A DNA stretch of 64,000 bases, from the NCBI GenBank assembly GCA_000492175.2, contig CP097573.1, forward strand, positions 124,001 to 188,000. The letters are read 5' to 3'. This DNA is from Firmicutes bacterium ASF500. Lineage in GTDB: Bacteria; Bacillota; Clostridia; Oscillospirales; Oscillospiraceae. Both the position numbers and the translations under genes were made by a program. The notes under the pieces were generated by a model. It did no database searches and was not told where the DNA came from. It was given only the letters and a program-made list of their open reading frames with translations. Shown piece by piece: positions 18,509 to 26,378 of this stretch. How positions within the stretch are numbered: the first letter of the stretch is position 1; each line of letters opens with the position of its first letter.

Positions 18509-19435
18509 ATGTCAAAGCAGGATAACATCCTTATCATTGATGACAGCCCGGTTCAGGCCAAAATGCTGAAATCCATTTTGGAGGACGACTACACCATAAC
18601 CCTGGCCAACACCGCCGAGGCCGGACTGGACTGCGCCCGAAACGGGAGCTTCTGTCTGGTGCTCCTGGATGTGGTCATGCCTGGAATGGACGGCTTCGGC
18701 CTTTTGAAGCGGCTCCAGGAGGAGGTCGTCACCCAGCACACGCCGGTGATCCTCATCACCAGCCTGAGCGACGTGGAGCACGAGGAGCGGGGGCTCACCC
18801 TGGGCGCGGTGGACTACATCACAAAGCCGTACCACCCCCCCATCGTCAGAGCCCGCATTCATACCCAGGTAAAGCTGTACCGCTATCAGCAGCAGATTGA
18901 GCAGCGGGCCATGCTGGACCCCATGACGGGCATCTCCAACCGCCGCAGCTATGACGCGTGCTGCCATCAGAAGTGGCAGGACGCCATCCGGCTGGGCCTG
19001 CCCCTGTCCCTCTGCATGATGGACATTGATAAATTTAAGGTGTATAATGATACCTTCGGCCACCCAGCCGGAGACAAGGTCATCTGCTCCGTGGCCCAGA
19101 CGGCCCACCACTACCTCCGGCGGAGCACCGACTTCCTCGCCCGCTACGGAGGGGAGGAATTTGTCGCCATCTCCATCGGCAGTGAGACGGCGGAGGTCTT
19201 TGAACAGTTCAAGCGGCTCCGCCAGGCCGTGGAGGACCTGCATATCCCCCACAACCCGGAGGTCAGCCCCTGGGTCACGGTGAGCATTGGCGGCATCACG
19301 GTGCAGCCCAAGCAGGGCGATGTGTACGATACCTACTTAAAGGTGGCCGACGCCATGCTGTACGACGCCAAACGGCTGGGCCGCAACCGGGTGATCTGGT
19401 CCAACGGAAAATTAGAACAGCTGAAAGAGAAATAA
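18509..19435 (+). CDS. response regulator with diguanylate cyclase (GGDEF) output
   Basis: Protein of 308 residues. An N-terminal receiver domain (about 1-125) has the acidic pair in IIDDSP, phospho-acceptor Asp in LLDVVMPG near residue 54 and Lys in TKPYHPP near 109. A GGDEF domain (about 135-300) has DPMTGISNRR and the active-site loop YGGEE, a functional variant of GGDEF. It would make cyclic di-GMP from GTP when phosphorylated. No histidine kinase is adjacent. The next gene encodes a PilZ effector, so the pair is a compact c-di-GMP module. Confidence 0.95.
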   Translation: MSKQDNILIIDDSPVQAKMLKSILEDDYTITLANTAEAGLDCARNGSFCLVLLDVVMPGMDGFGLLKRLQEEVVTQHTPVILITSLSDVEHEERGLTLGAVDYITKPYHPPIVRARIHTQVKLYRYQQQIEQRAMLDPMTGISNRRSYDACCHQKWQDAIRLGLPLSLCMMDIDKFKVYNDTFGHPAGDKVICSVAQTAHHYLRRSTDFLARYGGEEFVAISIGSETAEVFEQFKRLRQAVEDLHIPHNPEVSPWVTVSIGGITVQPKQGDVYDTYLKVADAMLYDAKRLGRNRVIWSNGKLEQLKEK

Positions 19436-19456
19436 CGATGTGGAAGGGGCGATACC

Positions 19457-20143
19457 ATGGGACTGATGGATCTATTCAGGAAATCGAGCAAACAGCAAAA
19501 GCTGGAAGAGGAACAGGAGCGGGCTAAGACTGAGGATTTGGACCTCTACCCCGGTATGCGGGTGGAGGTGACCACCGACGACGGGCGGCTGTTCCTGGCC
19601 GCTGAGCTGGTGGAGCTGCGGGGCAACATGGCCAAGCTGAAACCCTTTATCGACGGCAGCCTTCTGAGCCGGTCGGACCAGGCCATCCCGGTCACCATCC
19701 GGGGCAAGAGCAGCAAGGACAACAGCGCCGTCGTGGTGGAGGCCACCGTGCGCTGCGGCCCCAACGACATCTGGCTCGCGGAGCACCTGGAGCTGGTGAA
19801 GCGGGTGGACAACCGGGCCTCCTTCCGGATCGAGGTGGACCTGGAGGCCGAGGTGGCCCCCGCGGACCAGCCGATTGGAGACAAGGAGCCCTGCCGGGTC
19901 ATCAACATCAGCACGGGCGGCGCCAAGGTCAGCATGGGCACCCGCCGCAACGTGGGCGACAAGTTCCTCATGTGGGTCAACCTGCCCCCCAACACCACCC
20001 TGTCCGGCCTGATCTGTCAGATCGTCCGCATTGACGAGCGCCGGTATGACTACTTTGAGTATGGATGCCGTTTCCTGGGACTGGACCCGGAGGACGAAAA
20101 TCTTGTCCTGCGCTCCATCTTCGAGGCGCAGAATTTTCAATAA
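19457..20143 (+). CDS. PilZ-domain c-di-GMP effector (YcgR/DgrA-like)
   Basis: Protein of 228 residues. An N-terminal YcgR-N-like beta-barrel (about residues 25-105) is followed by a PilZ domain (about 110-225) with both binding motifs: RVDNR (RxxxR) near residues 115-119 and NISTGG (NxSxxG) near 153-158. It should bind c-di-GMP and regulate motility or surface functions by protein contact. It lies 21 nt after the cyclase gene. Confidence 0.9.
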   Translation: MGLMDLFRKSSKQQKLEEEQERAKTEDLDLYPGMRVEVTTDDGRLFLAAELVELRGNMAKLKPFIDGSLLSRSDQAIPVTIRGKSSKDNSAVVVEATVRCGPNDIWLAEHLELVKRVDNRASFRIEVDLEAEVAPADQPIGDKEPCRVINISTGGAKVSMGTRRNVGDKFLMWVNLPPNTTLSGLICQIVRIDERRYDYFEYGCRFLGLDPEDENLVLRSIFEAQNFQ

Positions 20144-20146
20144 GTC

Positions 20147-20174
20147 AACGCCCGCCAGAGCTCTGGCGGGCGTT
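20147..20174. terminator. bidirectional intrinsic terminator
   Basis: A perfect 28-bp palindrome of AACGCCCGCCAGAG and its complement between the convergent PilZ and aldo/keto reductase genes. On the plus strand it ends TTCCT; on the minus strand TTGAC. Confidence 0.75.
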
Positions 20175-20181
20175 CCTATTG

Positions 20182-21315
20182 CTACAGGCTCAGCTTGGCG
20201 GAGAAGTCGGCCAAAATTGCGGAAATCTTGATCTGCTGGGGGCAGACCGCCTCACAGCTGCGGCAGGCCACACAGGCGGAGGGCTTGCGGCCGTCCTCCA
20301 TCTGAGCAATCCGCATGGGAGCGATGAAGCCCCGCTCGGTAAAGGCGTGCTCGTTATACAGCTCCAGAAGCAGAGGGATGTCCAGCCCCTGGGGGCAGTG
20401 GGAGACGCAGTACCGGCAGGCGGTGCAGGGGACGCTGGTCCGCCCCGTCATGCTGTCCGCGATGGCCAGCAGGGCTTGCCGCTCCTCCTGGGACAGAGGG
20501 CGCTCCTCCGCGAAGGTGCTCAGGTTGTCCTCCACCTGCTCCATGGCGGACATGCCCGACAGCGTGACCACCGCGTCAGGGAGCGACTGGATAAACCGGA
20601 AAGCCCAGGCCGGTACTCCCTCATCGGGGCGCAGTTCAGTGAGCCGGGCGGTATACTGATCGCTGAGCTTGGCCAGCTTTCCGCCCCGGAGGGGCTCCAT
20701 CACCCACACGGGGATGTTCCACTCCTTGAGCAGCTCCACCTTGGCTTTGGCGTTCTGGAACTCCCAGTCCAGCCAGTTGAGCTGGATCTGGCAGAACTCC
20801 ATATCTTTGCCATAGGCCTTCAGGAAGCGCTTCATGGTGTCCAGGCCGGCGTGGGCGGAGAAGCCCAGGTGCTTGATCTGCCCCGCCCGCTTCCGGGCCA
20901 TCAGGGAGTCGTAGATGTGATACTGGGGGTCCAGGTAGGCGTCGATGTTCATCTCGCAGACGTTGTGGAAGAGATAGAAGTCAAAATAGTCCACCTGACA
21001 TTTTTCCAGCTGCTTGTCAAAAATCTCCTCCACCTTGTCCATGTTGGACAGGTCGTAGCCGGGGAATTTGTCCGCCAGATAGAAGCTGTCCCGGGGGTAC
21101 CCCCTTAAAATGCGGCCCATGACGGTCTCGGAGGTCCCGCCGTGGTAACCCCAGGCGGTGTCGTAGTAGTTGACGCCCCCCTCCATGGCCTGGGCGATGA
21201 GCCGGGCGGCCTCCGCCTCGTTGACGTTGGCGTCCTCGCCGTCCACCGTGGGCAGGCGCATACAGCCAAAGCCCAGTGCGGAGAGCTCCACTTCCTGAAA
21301 TTGCTTGCGGATCAT
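20182..21315 (-). CDS. aldo/keto reductase with C-terminal 4Fe-4S ferredoxin domain
   Basis: Protein of 377 residues. The TIM-barrel aldo/keto reductase domain covers about residues 1-270, with conserved Asp/Tyr in NYYDTAWGYHGG and catalytic Lys in LADKFP. The C-terminal domain has two CxxCxxxCP iron-sulphur motifs (CTACRYCVSHCP and CVACRSCEAVCP). This matches the COG1453 family of predicted redox enzymes with unknown substrate. It is transcribed divergently from a MerR regulator, from a MerR-type promoter. Confidence 0.93.
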   Translation of the reverse strand: MIRKQFQEVELSALGFGCMRLPTVDGEDANVNEAEAARLIAQAMEGGVNYYDTAWGYHGGTSETVMGRILRGYPRDSFYLADKFPGYDLSNMDKVEEIFDKQLEKCQVDYFDFYLFHNVCEMNIDAYLDPQYHIYDSLMARKRAGQIKHLGFSAHAGLDTMKRFLKAYGKDMEFCQIQLNWLDWEFQNAKAKVELLKEWNIPVWVMEPLRGGKLAKLSDQYTARLTELRPDEGVPAWAFRFIQSLPDAVVTLSGMSAMEQVEDNLSTFAEERPLSQEERQALLAIADSMTGRTSVPCTACRYCVSHCPQGLDIPLLLELYNEHAFTERGFIAPMRIAQMEDGRKPSACVACRSCEAVCPQQIKISAILADFSAKLSL

Positions 21316-21331
21316 AAAATCTTCCTTTCCA

Positions 21332-21360
21332 TTGACGAATCTAGCTGCGGGCGCTATAAT
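21332..21360 (+). promoter_or_regulatory. sigma-A promoter for merR
   Basis: TTGACG (21332-21337), a 17-bp spacer and TATAAT (21355-21360) form a near-consensus promoter reading toward the merR gene. Confidence 0.75.
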
Positions 21361-21380
21361 AGCGCTGTAAGTATGTGGAG

Positions 21381-21411
21381 ATTATACAACTTAAAGTAAA
21401 CTTCATGTCAA
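21381..21411 (-). promoter_or_regulatory. MerR-type 19-bp-spacer promoter for the aldo/keto reductase
   Basis: On the minus strand TTGACA (21411-21406) and TATAAT (21386-21381) are both perfect but 19 bp apart, and the spacer holds the dyad AAGTTTACTTTAAGTT. A long spacer over a palindrome is the hallmark of promoters untwisted by MerR-family activators. The regulator gene lies 21 bp to the right. Confidence 0.85.
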
Positions 21412-21432
21412 GGTCTTTTCGGGGGGATTTTT

Positions 21433-21882
21433 ATGTTTTACACCATTGGGGAGATGGCCCAGAGGCTGAACGTGGCCCCGTCTACCCTGCGCTACTACGA
21501 CAAGGAGGGACTGCTCCCCTTTGTGGAGCGGTCCAGCGGGGGCATCCGCATGTTCAAGGACGAGGACATGGAGTGGCTGCAAATGCTAGGCTGCCTGAAA
21601 AAGGCGGGGATGCCGCTGAGGGAGATCAAGTTCTTTATGGACTGGTCCCGCCAGGGGGACGCCACCATCCGCCAGCGGCTGGACCTGATTGAAAAACAGC
21701 GGCAGTCCGTGCTGGAGCAGCAGAGGCAGCTGGAGGACACCCTGCTTATGCTGGACTACAAGCGTTGGTACTACCAGACCGCCCAGGAAGCGGGCACCTG
21801 CGCCGTTCACGATTCCCTGTGTCCGGATGAGGTGCCGGAGCGGTTCCGGACGCTGATGGCGGAATGGAAAATGGAAGCATAA
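21433..21882 (+). CDS. MerR-family transcriptional regulator
   Basis: Protein of 149 residues. The N-terminal winged helix (YTIGEMAQRLNVAPSTLRYYDKEGLL) is classic MerR; a coiled-coil dimer helix spans residues 75-115, and a short C-terminal effector part contains two cysteines (GTCAVHDSLC) that could bind metal or sense redox state. It is related to the AKR-linked YyaN/YraB type. It should act on the divergent reductase promoter. Confidence 0.93.
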   Translation: MFYTIGEMAQRLNVAPSTLRYYDKEGLLPFVERSSGGIRMFKDEDMEWLQMLGCLKKAGMPLREIKFFMDWSRQGDATIRQRLDLIEKQRQSVLEQQRQLEDTLLMLDYKRWYYQTAQEAGTCAVHDSLCPDEVPERFRTLMAEWKMEA

Positions 21883-21902
21883 TGTATATTGAGGAGTAAT
21901 CT

Positions 21903-24269
21903 ATGAGCGAATTATTTGAAAAATCCATGGCCACCCTGGAGCTGCCCCGGGTGCTGGAGCTGCTGTCCCAGTGCGCCGTCACCGACGAGGGCCGGGAGCG
22001 GGCCCGGGCGCTGCGGCCTATGGACGACATGGACGACGTAAAACGGGCCCAGGCGGAGACCACGGCGGCGGTGAAGCTGCTGGTCCTCCGGGGGACCCCC
22101 GGCTTCGCCGGGATTAAGCCGGTAGCCGCCAGCCTCCAGCGGGCGGACATGGGGGGCAGTCTGAACACCCGGGAGTTATTGGAGATCGCCGCCGTCCTCC
22201 GGGCGGCGCGGACGGCCTCCGACTACGGCGCGGGAGAGGAAAAGACCCCCATCTCCCACCTGTTCCGGGCGCTGACCCCCAACCGTTTCCTGGAGGACAC
22301 CATCACCAACTCCATCGTGGGGGAGGACGAGCTGGCCGACTCCGCCAGTCCGGAGCTGGCCTCCATCCGGCGGCATATGCGGGCCACCGAGTCCAAGGTG
22401 CGGGACATTTTGCAAAAGCTGATCTCCTCCAACCAGTCCAAGTACTTGCAGGAGAGCATCATCACCATCCGCTCCGACCGGTACGTGGTGCCGGTGAAAT
22501 CGGAGCACAAGAACGCCATCCCCGGTCTGGTTCACGACGTGTCCTCGTCGGGCTCCACCTTCTTTATCGAGCCCATGGGAGTGGTCAAGGCCAACAACGA
22601 GCTGCGGGAGCTGCTGGCGAAGGAAAAAAAGGAGATCGAGCGCATTCTGGCGGAGCTGTCCGCCCAGTGCGCCGCCCACAAGGTGGACATCGCCGAGGAT
22701 TACCAGCTCCTTATCTGGCTGGACGCCATCTTTGCCCGGGCCAAGCTGTCCCTCAAGCTGGAGTGTACCGAGCCCAGGCTGTCGGACAAGCACCTCCGGC
22801 TCCGGGGGGCGCGGCACCCCCTCCTGGATGTGAAAAAGGCGGTGGCGAACGACCTGGAGCTGGGGGAGCGGTTTGACACCCTGGTGATCACCGGCCCCAA
22901 TACCGGCGGCAAGACTGTCACCCTGAAAACCCTGGGGCTCATCACCCTGATGGCCCAGTGCGGCCTGCACATCCCGGCGAAGGACGACTCCACCATTCGT
23001 GTGTTCTCCCGGGTGCTGGCCGACATCGGGGACGAGCAGTCCATCGCCCAATCTCTGTCCACCTTCTCCTCCCACATGACCAACATCGTGGGCATCCTGG
23101 GCGAGGCAGACGGCGACACCCTCATCCTCTTTGACGAGCTGGGGGCGGGCACCGACCCGGTAGAGGGGGCCGCTCTGGCGGCGGCGATTATCGAGTCCGC
23201 CCGGGGCATCGGAGCCCAGGTGGCGGCCACCACCCACTACGCCGAGCTCAAAGTCTACGCCATGACCACCCCCGGGGTGGAGAACGCCTCCTGTGAGTTC
23301 AACGTGGAGACCCTGGCCCCCACCTACCGGCTGGTGCTGGGTATTCCTGGAAAATCCAACGCCTTCGCCATCTCCCGGCGGCTGGGCCTGCCCGAGTATA
23401 TCATCGAAAAGGCCGCCGCCCGGCTGGACGCGGAGAATGTCCGGTTTGAGGACGTGCTCACCCGGCTGGACCAGCAGCGGCAGGAGATGGAGAAGGAGCG
23501 GGCGGAGGCCCGGCGGCTCAAGCTGGACATGGAGCGGAGCGCGGAGAAGGCCCGGGAGTACCGGGAGAAGCTGGAGGCGGAGCGGGCGAAGGTGGTGGAG
23601 AAGGCCAACGCTGAGGCCCGGGCCATCATCGAGGAGGCCAGGGCGGCCAGCGACCTGGCGATTTCTGAGCTGAAGGAGCTGAAAAAGCGGCAGGACCTGG
23701 ACTGGCAGACGGTGAACGACGGACGGGCGGAGGCCCGGCGGCTCCTCAACGAGGCGGAGCGGAGCATCGGCGGGCCCGCCCCGGAGGTGGAGGCCCCGCC
23801 CCCCACCCGGCCCGCTGAGAAGGGGGACACGGTGGAGCTGGTGTCCATGGGCACGAGGGCCACGGTGCTCTCCGTCAACAAGGACGGGGTCCTCCAGCTC
23901 CAGGCGGGCATTTTGAAAATTTCCGCCAAGCAGGAGGAGGTCCGGGTGGTGGAGGGTGAGACCCAGGCCCAGAAGGACGCCCGGAAAATCATCTCCCGGG
24001 CGGAGCGCACCATCCGTACCGCCGCCGTCCCCTCCCAGGTGGATCTGCGGGGGATGATGACGGACGAGGCCCTCATCGTGCTGGAGCGCTTTTTAGACAC
24101 CGCCATGATGGGCAAGCTGGAGACGGTCACCATCGTCCACGGCAAGGGCACCGGCGCGGTCCGCGCCGCCGTGCGGACCTACCTCAAGCGAAGCCGCTAT
24201 GTGAAGTCCTTCCGCCCCGGCCGCTACGGCGAGGGGGAGGACGGCGTTACTGTTGCCGAGCTGAAATAG
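21903..24269 (+). CDS. mutS2: MutS2 family endonuclease/ribosome-rescue ATPase
   Basis: Protein of 788 residues, normal for MutS2. The core and lever region is followed by an ABC-type ATPase: Walker A GPNTGGKT near residues 330-337, Walker B LILFDELGAGTDPVEG near 403-418. A coiled-coil stretch rich in Glu/Arg (about 510-620) comes next, then a C-terminal Smr domain with VDLRGM near 712 and HGKGTG near 746. In Bacillus it senses collided ribosomes; in other species it suppresses recombination. GAGGAG precedes the ATG. Confidence 0.97.
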   Translation: MSELFEKSMATLELPRVLELLSQCAVTDEGRERARALRPMDDMDDVKRAQAETTAAVKLLVLRGTPGFAGIKPVAASLQRADMGGSLNTRELLEIAAVLRAARTASDYGAGEEKTPISHLFRALTPNRFLEDTITNSIVGEDELADSASPELASIRRHMRATESKVRDILQKLISSNQSKYLQESIITIRSDRYVVPVKSEHKNAIPGLVHDVSSSGSTFFIEPMGVVKANNELRELLAKEKKEIERILAELSAQCAAHKVDIAEDYQLLIWLDAIFARAKLSLKLECTEPRLSDKHLRLRGARHPLLDVKKAVANDLELGERFDTLVITGPNTGGKTVTLKTLGLITLMAQCGLHIPAKDDSTIRVFSRVLADIGDEQSIAQSLSTFSSHMTNIVGILGEADGDTLILFDELGAGTDPVEGAALAAAIIESARGIGAQVAATTHYAELKVYAMTTPGVENASCEFNVETLAPTYRLVLGIPGKSNAFAISRRLGLPEYIIEKAAARLDAENVRFEDVLTRLDQQRQEMEKERAEARRLKLDMERSAEKAREYREKLEAERAKVVEKANAEARAIIEEARAASDLAISELKELKKRQDLDWQTVNDGRAEARRLLNEAERSIGGPAPEVEAPPPTRPAEKGDTVELVSMGTRATVLSVNKDGVLQLQAGILKISAKQEEVRVVEGETQAQKDARKIISRAERTIRTAAVPSQVDLRGMMTDEALIVLERFLDTAMMGKLETVTIVHGKGTGAVRAAVRTYLKRSRYVKSFRPGRYGEGEDGVTVAELK

Positions 24270-24276
24270 CAAAAAA

Positions 24277-24335
24277 GCGCCCTGTTTCAGGGCGCGGCAG
24301 CCTGTCGAAAAAGTCTGCCTTTTGGCAGACATTTT
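24277..24335 (+). terminator. tandem hairpins after mutS2
   Basis: GCGCCCTG/CAGGGCGC (24277-24295) is followed by GTCTGCC/GGCAGAC (24313-24330) and ATTTTC. The second, with its U-rich tail, is the more convincing terminator. Confidence 0.7.
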
Positions 24336-24620
24336 CATGTAAAATGGTTGATTATCTCAAAAAAGCCTTGATTTACGGGCATACAAGCAGGATTTCAAGC
24401 TGAATTTACTACCAATTTACTACTTTTGAGGGAAAGAGCCTTGATATGCCGCCCGGAACCCTGCAAGCCCAAACACCAGCACACAGCATTGAGAAAGAAT
24501 AAATGAAAAAACAGCGATTTTCAGCCCCAAAACGCCGAGAATTTGTAGGCAACATATTCAGAGCGAATAAATAAAAAGAAGAATGAGCTTGTAGGCAAGA
24601 TTGTCCGAAAAAAGTTATAA

Positions 24621-24652
24621 AAACGCCGGATATTTTACTATACCCGGCGTTT
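24621..24652 (-). terminator. terminator next to the tRNA-Arg remnant
   Basis: AAACGCCGG and CCGGCGTTT form a 9-bp stem with a 13-nt loop. On the minus strand it directly follows the CCA end of the tRNA fragment, so it is the original tRNA terminator. Confidence 0.75.
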
Positions 24653-24697
24653 TGGCACCCCGAACTGGATTCGAACCAGCGACCTGTCGCTTAGGAG
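24653..24697 (-). other. 3' half of tRNA-Arg(CCU): probable attachment-site remnant
   Basis: The minus strand reads from a CTCCTAA anticodon loop (anticodon CCT) through the variable loop, a T-arm with TTCGAAT, the acceptor 3' strand TCGGGGT and CCA. The 5' half is missing: upstream sequence offers no matching TCGGGGC complement. This is the pattern left when an element integrates into a tRNA 3' end and duplicates the att core. The element should lie to the right, with the intact tRNA at its far end. Confidence 0.7.
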
Positions 24698-25525
24698 TAG
24701 GAGCCATAGGTTTACAGCGGTTCATTACAAACCTCTGCAAACCCTTGCGAACACTCACTTTTTTCAAATTTTATCCCCCATGATTTGCTACGGTTTCTTG
24801 CTAATCTGCTAATATAAATCTCCTTTCCATCGACCCGCTTCAATCCATTGTAGCGCAACGGTTTTACCGAATTTCTAGCTAGATTTTTTTACAATACTTA
24901 ACTAGTTTTGTGGATTTCGTCAAAATATCCATAGAAAACGGCCCTCGGCGGCTTATTTTCCTATTAGGTCTTTGCAGTTTCTTCTTATCAATGGCCTTTT
25001 CTGCGCTTTTTCTGCCTAATCTGCTACATACTTGCACTATTTAACTTCAATTTGCTCTGTTTCTTACAGTTCAATAGAAAAATAAAGGTTTTTGGAACAA
25101 TACTTGCCAATTTCTGTTGCTGATATTACTTTCTTAGATACTCTATTGCCACTCTGTAAAAGTGTTGTATTTACTGTCATTTTTCAAGCGTTTTCTGTGC
25201 TAGTTTTTGAACCTATTTTCTGCATTTATGATTAGCAATCCAAGCGGGCCACTTCTATGATAAAAAAATCATAGGCTTTTGAGTAGAAATTTAGAAAGGA
25301 AAATCGAAAAACAGAGAACGGTGATGTATGGCGGCCAGAGAAATCCACTTGCAGAATTTTTATAAGAGGCTGTCTAAGCAACGATCCGATGAACTATGTT
25401 ATTAGTACGTTTCCCTGCATTGATATACCGAATATGAAAATATTGTTGAAAAAGGTAATATGGGCGAAAGTCCAAATGAAAGGCGTTCCGAAGGGAGCGC
25501 CTTTTTGTCAACGCCAATATGAAAT
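24698..25525. other. gene-poor AT-rich region at the left end of the element
   Basis: About 830 bp without a convincing gene. It holds short direct repeats of the type TGCTA near 24785-24815, comparable to TTTACTAC repeats at 24403-24425, which could be integrase arm sites. There is also a CTATGAT/ATCATAG hairpin near 25254-25275. A 25-codon ATG reading frame at 25328 has no good ribosome-binding site. The base composition is far more AT-rich than the core genes. Confidence 0.5.
25479..25506 (+). terminator. rep-type leader hairpin lacking its rep gene
   Basis: AAGGCGTTCC pairs with GGAGCGCCTT (loop included) and is followed by five U. It is nearly the same hairpin as at 18031-18060, where it precedes repA. 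Here an IS21 element begins 20 bp downstream and no rep gene follows. Confidence 0.65.
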
Positions 25526-25580
25526 TGTAAGAAAACGCCGAAGAAATTTTGTAGTTTTTCGGCGGGGGTGGGTAACAAAA

Positions 25581-26378
25581 TCAGCAGCTGCCTTGCTCAA
25601 AAAGAGTGTTCACGATTTGCTGTTTCTGACGCATAAATTCTTTGCGTTCTTTCAGGCGGTAAGACTCACCCTTGATGTTGATAACGGTGCAGTGATGCAG
25701 TACACGATCCAGGATGGCGGAGGCGATGGTGACGTCGGCAAAGACCTCGTTCCACTGGGAGAAAGTCTTGTTGGAGGTAAAAACGGTAGACGTTTTTTCA
25801 TACCGTCTGGCAATGAGCTGGAAAAAGAGATTTGCGCCCTGGATATCCATAGGGAGATAGCCGATTTCGTCAATGATGAGCATCCTGTACTTGGCCAGAA
25901 CTTTGAGCTTGTCCGGCAGGCGGTTCTCAAAGTGGGCCTTTTTGAGCTGCTCAATAAGCTGGTGGCAGTTGATGTAGTAGGTGGAGAAACGGTGCTGTGC
26001 TGCCACCAGGCCCAGGGCGGAGGCCAAATGGGTCTTGCCCACGCCTGGCGGGCCGAGGAAAACCACATTCTCCCCGTTCTCCAGGAAGCGCATGGTGGCC
26101 AACTCATCGATTTGGCGTTTATCGATGGAGGGCTGGAAAGAGAAATCGAAGTCGTCCAGGGTCTTCTTAATGGGGAAGCCAGACATCTGGATCTGCTTCT
26201 CATAGGCCCGTTTCCGCTTGGATTTGGCTTCTTCTGAGAAAATGTGATCCAAAACCTCCACAATGTTGAGCTTGTCCGCCACCGCCCGTTCCAGGTAGTT
26301 GTCCAGAATCTCCAGGGTGTTTTTCATTTTAAGGGCTTCCAGGTTTTCCCTCAGCCTGTCCATAGTAAATTCAGTCAT
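25581..26378 (-). CDS. istB: IS21-family ATPase helper protein IstB
   Basis: Protein of 265 residues of the DnaC-like AAA+ group that loads and activates the IstA transposase at target DNA. Walker A GPPGVGKTHLA lies near residue 105, Walker B LIIDEIGYLP near 168, with a sensor region around TSNKTFSQW. The ATG at 26378 overlaps the istA stop by 8 nt (ATGACTGA), as usual for this IS family. Confidence 0.95.
   Translation of the reverse strand: MTEFTMDRLRENLEALKMKNTLEILDNYLERAVADKLNIVEVLDHIFSEEAKSKRKRAYEKQIQMSGFPIKKTLDDFDFSFQPSIDKRQIDELATMRFLENGENVVFLGPPGVGKTHLASALGLVAAQHRFSTYYINCHQLIEQLKKAHFENRLPDKLKVLAKYRMLIIDEIGYLPMDIQGANLFFQLIARRYEKTSTVFTSNKTFSQWNEVFADVTIASAILDRVLHHCTVINIKGESYRLKERKEFMRQKQQIVNTLFEQGSC

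Noticed and set aside
24601-24783. A 60-codon gene across the tRNA-Arg remnant
   Set aside because: Its RTGFEPATCRL-type translation comes from reading through tRNA sequence, a well-known annotation artefact.
25389-26237. A plus-strand gene of 282 codons over istB
   Set aside because: It is antisense to istB, has no ribosome-binding site and starts inside the rep-type leader.
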